Of a DNA stretch of 64,000 nucleotides, positions 58,726-64,000 are shown one piece after another. The translations under genes were made by a program, and so were the position numbers. The stretch covers positions 62,001 to 126,000 of the forward strand of contig NZ_FNFC01000006.1 in NCBI RefSeq assembly GCF_900100385.1, given 5' to 3'. The notes under the pieces were generated by a model, which was given only the letters and a program-made list of their open reading frames with translations, made no database searches and had not been told where the DNA came from. This stretch comes from Halovenus aranensis (GTDB taxonomy: Archaea > Halobacteriota > Halobacteria > Halobacteriales > Haloarculaceae). Position 1 is the first letter of the stretch; every line of letters starts with the position of its first letter.

Positions 58726-60531
58726 ATGGGGCGAGGCGTCCGGTTGCTGCTCGTCGATGCAGACCCAGAGAGGCGGAGTCAAACGCAGGCTACGCTCGAA
58801 GCAACAGGCCCTGTCTCGGCGGTCACGACCGCACCGGCGAGCGACCGCGCGATAGAGCGACTCGGCTCGGAGGCAGTCGACTGTATGGTCTCGGCGCTCG
58901 ATGTCGGGACGGAGGATGTCGTATCCTTTCTCCAGCGGGTCCGGATGTCCGACGAATCGGTCCCATTCGTGTTGTTTGCCGCCGAAGCCTCGGCGGAGTG
59001 TGTCGGTGACGTATACGAGTTCGACCGAACGGACTACGTGATGAACGTCCCCGGGGCGACGGAAGCTTTGGCCACCCGGGCTGCCGAGATGGCGGGAGCC
59101 ACAGGTGCCGCCGGAGAGACGCCGACACAGAGCCAGGAACTGGCACGCGAACGCGAGCGGTTCTCTGACCTGTTCTCGAATTTCCCGGAGCCGACGGTCG
59201 CATACGGCATCGACGACGGCGTTACGGTCTTCAAGGCAGTCAACGACGCGTTCGAAATCGAGTTCGGCCGAGAAGAACAGGCAGTTCGCAACAAGTCTGT
59301 CAACGAGCTGATTGTCCCCGACGACGCCCGCACGGAGTCACAGGAGATAGACACGCAGGTCGATTCCGGTGATATGGTCGACCGGGTTGTCCGCCGGAAT
59401 GCGGCCGACGGGACGCGAATCTTTAACCTCCGCTCGATTCCCGTGAGCGCAAGCGGCGAAATCGACGGCTTTGCCGTCTACTCGGATATTACCGAGCGAA
59501 AGCGTCGGGAGAGCGAACTCGAACGGTACGAGACTATCGTCGAAACAATTCCGATGGGCGTATTGACCGTCGACGACGACTGGACGATACAGAACATCAA
59601 CGCACCTGGCGCGGAGATTCTTGGGTACAGCGTCGACGAACTCCTCGGACAGCCGCTGACGACGCTCGGTCGGGACGGCGTCATCACAGAGGAGATGACC
59701 GATATCGCCGACGACATAACCGCGGGACTCCAGCCCGGTTCCGAATCCCAGAAGGAAATTGTCGAACTCCAGATTCATCCCGGACCGGACCAGACCCGCG
59801 AAATCGAAGTCCATGCCTCCCTGCTCCCCGCCGACGAGGTGTTCTCTGGGGTCGTACTCGTCTTTCACGACATCACCGAGCGCAAGCAAAACGAGCGCGA
59901 ACTCAGACGCCAGAACGAGCGCCTCGAAGAGTTCGCCAGCATCGTCTCTCACGACCTGCGTAACCCGCTCAACGTGGCGATGGGGCATCTCGAAATCATC
60001 CAAGACAACCACGACAGTCCGTCGGTCCAACACGTCGCCGGCGCACTCGACCGGATGGAGACGCTGATACGCGAGACGCTCCAGTTGGCAAAGCAAGGCG
60101 AGATGGTCACAGAGACCGAGCCCATACAGCTCTCGTCGATTCTCAACGGCTGCTGGGGGATGATAGCAGGTGAGGAAGCGACGCTCGAACAGACTGGCGA
60201 CGTGCAGTTCGAGGGTGACCCGCCACGGGTCAAACAACTGTTCGAGAACCTCTTTCGCAACGCTATCGACCACGCTGGCGAGGACGTGACGGTTCGGGTC
60301 GGCTACGAAGGCGGGACGCTTACCGTCGCCGACGACGGGCCGGGAGTACCACCGGACCAGCGAGACGAGGTGTTCGACACCGGTCACACGACCTCTGATG
60401 ACGGGACCGGGTTCGGGCTGGCTATCGTCCAAGAGATTGTCGACGCCCACGACTGGGAGATTACCGTCTCGGAAAGTTGGGCCGGCGGTGCGCGTTTCGA
60501 GATTACTGGGTTCGACGTCGTCGAGTCCTGA
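58726..60531 (+). CDS. receiver-PAS-PAS histidine kinase
   Basis: Domains in order: an N-terminal receiver fold (about residues 1-120), PAS 1 (about 140-262, FSDLFSNFPEPTVAYGIDDG), PAS 2 (about 265-385, YETIVETIPMGVLTVDDDWT), H-box FASIVSHDLRNPLNVAMGHL (about 405-424) and ATPase region (NAIDHAGEDVTVRVG; VADDGPGVPPDQRDEV; GTGFGLAIVQEIVDAHDWE). The receiver lacks the acceptor Asp (VDCMVSALDVG, Ala instead of Asp) and the late Lys. No membrane segment is present, so it senses cytoplasmic signals. No response regulator is next to it. Confidence 0.9.
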   Translation: MGRGVRLLLVDADPERRSQTQATLEATGPVSAVTTAPASDRAIERLGSEAVDCMVSALDVGTEDVVSFLQRVRMSDESVPFVLFAAEASAECVGDVYEFDRTDYVMNVPGATEALATRAAEMAGATGAAGETPTQSQELARERERFSDLFSNFPEPTVAYGIDDGVTVFKAVNDAFEIEFGREEQAVRNKSVNELIVPDDARTESQEIDTQVDSGDMVDRVVRRNAADGTRIFNLRSIPVSASGEIDGFAVYSDITERKRRESELERYETIVETIPMGVLTVDDDWTIQNINAPGAEILGYSVDELLGQPLTTLGRDGVITEEMTDIADDITAGLQPGSESQKEIVELQIHPGPDQTREIEVHASLLPADEVFSGVVLVFHDITERKQNERELRRQNERLEEFASIVSHDLRNPLNVAMGHLEIIQDNHDSPSVQHVAGALDRMETLIRETLQLAKQGEMVTETEPIQLSSILNGCWGMIAGEEATLEQTGDVQFEGDPPRVKQLFENLFRNAIDHAGEDVTVRVGYEGGTLTVADDGPGVPPDQRDEVFDTGHTTSDDGTGFGLAIVQEIVDAHDWEITVSESWAGGARFEITGFDVVES

Positions 60532-60575
60532 CCTGTCGTCGTTAGCTATTTTGCCCGTCCCCGCCAGGTTCCTGT

Positions 60576-62120
60576 ATGAGACGCCGACAGGTCCTCCGTG
60601 CAGGTGGCGCTGCTCTGACTCTCCCCCTCCTCGGGACGCAAGCGACGGCGCGGTCGTCCGGCCAGAGCGACGAGAGCGGGTACGAACCACTCGGCAGCGT
60701 CGAAATAGACAGCGCATTCGAGGCCGCCGTCCACCACGACGGTGAAATCGCGTACGTCGCCGCCGACGACGGCCTCGTCTCGGTAGACATTTCCGAGCCA
60801 GAGAACCCGTCGACACTCGCACAGCGTCGCGACATCGACACCGGAGGGGAAGACATGGACCTCGCCTGGGACCTCTGGCCCGACGGTGACCGGCTTGTTC
60901 TTGCCGGTCCGGCGAATCCGGTCCCCAACACAGCACAAGGGTTTGCCCTGTTCGATATCAGTGACCCCGAAGCGCCCGAACAGGTCGCCTGGCACTCGAC
61001 TGACTTCTACATCCACAACGGCTTTTTCGCCGGCGACACGGTCTATCTCACCGCGAGTGGCACGCGCGAGTATCCCATCGTCATGGTCGACGTGAGCGAC
61101 GACGAGCCCGAAGAGGTCGGTCGCTGGTCGTTCGTCGATGCAAAGCCGGAGTGGCTCGATGTTTCGCTCGGTTCGCGTGTCCTCCACGATGTCTACGTCC
61201 AAGACGACATCGCGTACCTGCCTTACTGGGATGCAGGAACGGTAATCGCCGACGTGAGTGACCCCACAGACCCCACGTTTCTGTCTCGGGTCGGGGACTT
61301 CGAACGCGAGGAACTCGCTGACCTCTCACGGCGAGAGTCGCGCCGTGAGTACTTCACACCGGCAGGAAACGACCACTACACCGTCGTCAACGAGGACGCT
61401 ACCAGACTCCTCGTCGGCAAAGAGGCGTGGGCGATTCCCGACTCGGAATCCGAGGGTGGCACGACGGGCGGTCCCGGAGGTATCACCATCTGGGACATCG
61501 AGGACCACGAGTCGCCCGAACGCCTCGGACGAATCTCGCCACCGGAGTCGGACGATAACACGCAGAGTGGCTACTTCACGACCGCACACAACTGTGACAT
61601 CGCTGGTGACCGCGTCTACGCCTCGTGGTATTTCGGGGGCGTTACGGTGCACGATATCAGTGACCCCGCTGAGCCGGACCAGCTTGCCTGGTGGCGAAAT
61701 CCACGCGAGGCGAGTTTCTGGACCGCACAGAGTGCCGTCCCCGGCGAGACGTTCGTCGCCGCCAGCGCGGACCTCTCGGAGACGTCTTTCGGCGGCAAAG
61801 AGGCGACGCCTGCGCTGTATGTCTTCCCCGACGAGGAAGGCACCCAGGAAGACGCGCCCGGTCTGATACAGAACGGCTCCGAGACGCCGACGCCGACACC
61901 GACACCGACGCCGACACAGACGCCGACCGAGACACCGACGCCATCCCCGACACAGACCGCGACGGAGACGCCCGAGCCGACGGCAACCGGGACACAGACT
62001 GGGACTGACACTCCCGAGAGCTCCGACGGCGACGGAGCCGGATTCGGTATTTTCAGTGCACTGACAGGACTCGGCGGTGCGATGTACGCTCTGCGGAGAC
62101 GAACCGAGCGAGACGAATAA
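60576..62120 (+). CDS. LVIVD-repeat secreted surface protein with a Thr-Pro stalk
   Basis: The signal region MRRRQVLRAGGAALTLPLLG is twin-Arg-like. The body (about residues 40-430) has repeated beta-propeller units such as LVSVDISEPENPSTLAQRRD, FALFDISDPEAPEQVAWHST and ITIWDIEDHESPERLGRISP, the LVIVD pattern. A Thr/Pro/Glu-rich stalk (about 435-485) leads to GDGAGFGIFSALTGLGGAMY and ALRRR, which resembles an archaeal C-terminal sorting tail (PGF-CTERM-like). The protein is probably anchored to the cell surface; binding partner unknown. Confidence 0.8.
   Translation: MRRRQVLRAGGAALTLPLLGTQATARSSGQSDESGYEPLGSVEIDSAFEAAVHHDGEIAYVAADDGLVSVDISEPENPSTLAQRRDIDTGGEDMDLAWDLWPDGDRLVLAGPANPVPNTAQGFALFDISDPEAPEQVAWHSTDFYIHNGFFAGDTVYLTASGTREYPIVMVDVSDDEPEEVGRWSFVDAKPEWLDVSLGSRVLHDVYVQDDIAYLPYWDAGTVIADVSDPTDPTFLSRVGDFEREELADLSRRESRREYFTPAGNDHYTVVNEDATRLLVGKEAWAIPDSESEGGTTGGPGGITIWDIEDHESPERLGRISPPESDDNTQSGYFTTAHNCDIAGDRVYASWYFGGVTVHDISDPAEPDQLAWWRNPREASFWTAQSAVPGETFVAASADLSETSFGGKEATPALYVFPDEEGTQEDAPGLIQNGSETPTPTPTPTPTQTPTETPTPSPTQTATETPEPTATGTQTGTDTPESSDGDGAGFGIFSALTGLGGAMYALRRRTERDE
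61884..61992 (+). repeat. tandem CCGACA/CCGACG coding repeat
   Basis: Hexamer repeats of the CCGAC(A/G) type encode alternating Thr and Pro (with Gln/Glu later) in the stalk of the LVIVD protein. Such repeats tend to change in copy number and so alter the stalk length. Confidence 0.75.
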
Positions 62121-62161
62121 CGCCGCCGTAGCTTTTTATCTGGTCGACTGGTGCCTGCTGT

Positions 62162-62548
62162 ATGGACAGACAACGCATCAGTTCAGGAACCGAGTGGGAA
62201 CGCGAGGTCGGCTATTCGCGGGCGGTTCGGACCGGTAATACGGTCCACGTCTCAGGAACGACGGCGACCGAAGACGACTCTGTCGTCGGCGAGGGCGACC
62301 CGTACCGACAGACGACACGGGCAATCGAGAACATCGCCGATGCACTCGATGAGGCGGGTGCCGACCTCGACGACGTGGTTCGGACCCGTCTCTATGTCGT
62401 GGATATCGACGACTGGGACGAAATCGGGCGCGCCCACCGAGAGGCGTTTTCGACTGCCAGGCCCGCGGCAACGATGGTCCAAGTCGAGCGCCTCATCGAC
62501 CCGGCGATGCTCGTCGAAATCGAGGCCGAGGCGCGCGTCGAAGACTGA
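62162..62548 (+). CDS. RidA-family protein
   Basis: The 128-residue protein has the YjgF/RidA fold signature. [20 protein letters not shown] and the late [20 protein letters not shown] (R-P-x-x-x-x-V-x-V) carry the Arg that binds the substrate carboxylate. A Glu follows near the end (IEAEARVED). RidA proteins hydrolyse reactive enamines and imines made by PLP enzymes. It follows the surface protein by about 40 bases and precedes hjc. Confidence 0.88.
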   Translation: MDRQRISSGTEWEREVGYSRAVRTGNTVHVSGTTATEDDSVVGEGDPYRQTTRAIENIADALDEAGADLDDVVRTRLYVVDIDDWDEIGRAHREAFSTARPAATMVQVERLIDPAMLVEIEAEARVED

Positions 62549-62598
62549 CCGCGACAGAACAGGACGCTTTTTTCATTCCTCGGTCCGGAGTCCGAGCC

Positions 62599-63126
62599 AT
62601 GTCAAACGCCAAGGGCGACCGCCGGGAGCGGGAGCTCGTGAACTTGCTCGACGACGCCGGCTTCGCGGTGATGCGCGCGCCGGCAAGCGGCAGCGCGACG
62701 ACCCGAGAGTTACCGGATGTCCTCGCCGGTGACGGGTCGAAGTTCTATGCCATCGAGGCCAAGTCGTCGGCCGGCGACCCCATTTATCTCGACGGTGAGG
62801 AGGTGTACGCGCTGGTCTATTTCTCGCGTAACTTCGGTGCTAAACCCCGCATCGGCGTCCGATTCGACCGCGAGGACTGGTATTTCTTTCACCCGGACGA
62901 CCTCTACCAGACCGATGGCGGCAACTACCGCGTCAAAAAGGAGAAAGCACTGGCCGAGGGGACCGACTTCGACGAGCTGGCTGGCCACTCGGAGAAACGC
63001 ACCCTGGACGACATCGGCGACGAGGACGAACAAGAGACAGACGAAACGAAAGACGTCCGCCGCGTCCTCGAAGCGGTCGACCGCGGTGACTTGGGTGTCG
63101 AAGACGGTGTCGAGATGCTTCGCTGA
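62599..63126 (+). CDS. hjc: Holliday junction resolvase Hjc
   Basis: Hjc cuts four-way junctions during recombination. The nuclease core is [20 protein letters not shown] (first Glu), [18 protein letters not shown] (Asp) and [17 protein letters not shown] (E-x-K), the archaeal Hjc pattern. After about residue 110 there is an acidic tail ([20 protein letters not shown]) longer than in thermophile Hjc, as often in haloarchaea. It is about 50 bases behind the RidA gene. Confidence 0.93.
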   Translation: MSNAKGDRRERELVNLLDDAGFAVMRAPASGSATTRELPDVLAGDGSKFYAIEAKSSAGDPIYLDGEEVYALVYFSRNFGAKPRIGVRFDREDWYFFHPDDLYQTDGGNYRVKKEKALAEGTDFDELAGHSEKRTLDDIGDEDEQETDETKDVRRVLEAVDRGDLGVEDGVEMLR

Positions 63127-63176
63127 CCCGCCGGATTTCGCCGGACGTTTTTAGCTCTGGCTCGAACGGCAGAACG

Positions 63177-63752
63177 ATGAGCGAGCAGTCAGAGTCCGGC
63201 CTCGACAAGTTGCCTGTCGTCGATAGCTCTGTCCATGGCGTCACAGCCTACGCAGGCGGGTATCTGGCGACGCTGCTGTTGTTCCTCGTCTTCGAGGGCG
63301 AGCGATTCATCGGCGATGTCGTCGAAGGCGCGGGCTGGCTATTCTACAACGCACAGTTTGTCCCGGTCGAACAGCGCGCGTCGCTGGCCGGTCCGGTCGT
63401 CGAAGACCTCGCCTCGATAAACTATCTCACCGGGCAGGGGCTCGATGCGGCGGCTACCTCCTCGGTCGTCGTCCCGGCCGTCGTTTATCACGCGATTCCG
63501 GTCGTCGCGTACGTCGTTGCCGGGGCCGCGCTGGTGCAGTCTGCCGGTGTACAGACGCCGAGAACAGGCGCCAAACTCGGCGCGTCGATGGTGCTCGGGA
63601 CAATCATTCTTGCCGTCGGCGGGACGTTCATCTTCGAGGCGGCGGGCCAGATTGGCCCGAACAGACTCTACGGCGTCCTGCTGGTCGGAGTTGCCTACCC
63701 GGGAATCTGTGGCGCTATCGGTGGCGTCCTGGGCGTCACGGTCGATGCGTAA
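63177..63752 (+). CDS. haloarchaeal membrane protein
   Basis: The 191-residue protein has about four hydrophobic stretches (about residues 26-40, 96-121, 132-151 and 162-187), and a soluble part (VEGAGWLFYNAQFVPVEQRA) between the first and second. This is the shape of haloarchaeal membrane proteins of unknown role, possibly DUF7978. It starts about 50 bases after hjc. Confidence 0.65.
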   Translation: MSEQSESGLDKLPVVDSSVHGVTAYAGGYLATLLLFLVFEGERFIGDVVEGAGWLFYNAQFVPVEQRASLAGPVVEDLASINYLTGQGLDAAATSSVVVPAVVYHAIPVVAYVVAGAALVQSAGVQTPRTGAKLGASMVLGTIILAVGGTFIFEAAGQIGPNRLYGVLLVGVAYPGICGAIGGVLGVTVDA

Positions 63753-63800
63753 GGCGAGCGCTTCGAAGCCCTTTTGACCGTTCCTGTGAAATCCGCGAGC

Positions 63801-64000
63801 ATGGACCTCGACCGGAAGACGGTCGTGCAGATTGTCGTTTCAGTCGTCGCTGTGGCGCTGTTCATCACCGGACTGGTGGTGGTGACAGGCGCCTACGGCG
63901 AGACTGAGACAGTCGGCCCCGACGACGAAGAGGGACAGCTCGATGGGCAGCTCTCCGGTGACTTCGACGGCCAGTTCGAGGTAGCTGACGACGGCACCGC
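63801..64000 (+). CDS. membrane-anchored protein, cut by the window edge
   Basis: The first 66 codons are present. They encode MDLDRKTVVQIVVSVVAVAL, a hydrophobic signal-anchor ending VVVTGAYGETETV, and an acidic Gln/Gly/Asp-rich part with repeated D-G-Q (QLDGQLSGDFDGQFEV). The rest lies beyond 64000. A secreted or membrane-anchored protein is likely; no family is assigned. Confidence 0.6.
   Translation, partial: MDLDRKTVVQIVVSVVAVALFITGLVVVTGAYGETETVGPDDEEGQLDGQLSGDFDGQFEVADDGT

Noticed and set aside
1-64000. CRISPR array or cas genes
   Set aside because: No evenly spaced identical repeats with unique spacers and no Cas motifs were found.

Overview
The window comes from the chromosome of a haloarchaeon (class Halobacteria). 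Its DNA is GC-rich and its proteins are strongly acidic. Many starts look leaderless, with a TATA-like element about 25-30 bases ahead of the start codon. Diagnostic genes include tRNA(Met) cytidine acetyltransferase, Hjc, L7Ae/S28e/L24e, an archaeal GluRS, form III RuBisCO, carotenoid genes and a fused-FixX ETF-quinone oxidoreductase. I cannot name the genus from the sequence alone.

Layout, left part (1-25.1 kb): metabolic and housekeeping genes. These are a methyltransferase, a DUF418 membrane protein, hisD-serA-purB (all leftward), tmcA, an HTH-GNAT protein, the leftward electron-transfer cluster fixA-fixB-fixCX with a nearby zinc-type ferredoxin, gltX, a crtI plus Brp/Blh-like carotenoid pair, an alkaline-phosphatase-superfamily enzyme, a PAPS-reductase-like protein, an arylamine N-acetyltransferase and a cupin. 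At 25.1-25.35 kb there is a probable remnant of an IS200/IS605-type element.

Middle part (25.38-40.73 kb): an integrated provirus of the pleolipovirus type, bounded by a 14-bp direct repeat whose right copy is the 3' end of a tRNA-Val(GAC) gene. It carries an SNJ2-like recombination operon (three small zinc-finger proteins plus a tyrosine integrase), winged-helix regulators, and a structural block in pleolipoviral order (two small membrane proteins, a Tat-exported spike, two membrane-linked proteins, a P-loop ATPase). It also has an HUH replication gene broken by a one-base frameshift. The cargo is a restriction-modification pair with a XhoI/PaeR7I-type nuclease. A small membrane-protein gene of the provirus is cut in two by a 2-kb IS5-family insertion that has perfect 20-bp ends, an exact 8-bp target duplication and two passenger membrane-protein genes. 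The provirus therefore looks defective for replication, while its integrase and restriction system look intact.

Right part (40.8-64 kb): a creatininase-family enzyme, pgi, a promoter flanked by repeated operator half-sites controlling a two-gene regulator unit, an FMN reductase, and a 600-base gene-poor stretch rich in perfect inverted repeats ahead of the rpl7ae-rps28e-rpl24e-ndk operon. Next comes an unusual hemerythrin-adenylate-forming-enzyme fusion that ends before the normal C-terminal lid. It is followed by a nucleoside-salvage/carbon-fixation group (form III RuBisCO, a phosphotransferase, a PfkB kinase and ribose-1,5-bisphosphate isomerase). The rest holds a geranylgeranyl-reductase-family flavoprotein, two sensory proteins with receiver domains lacking the phosphoacceptor Asp, an archaetidylserine-synthase-type enzyme, an LVIVD-repeat surface protein, RidA, hjc and two membrane proteins, the last cut by the window edge.
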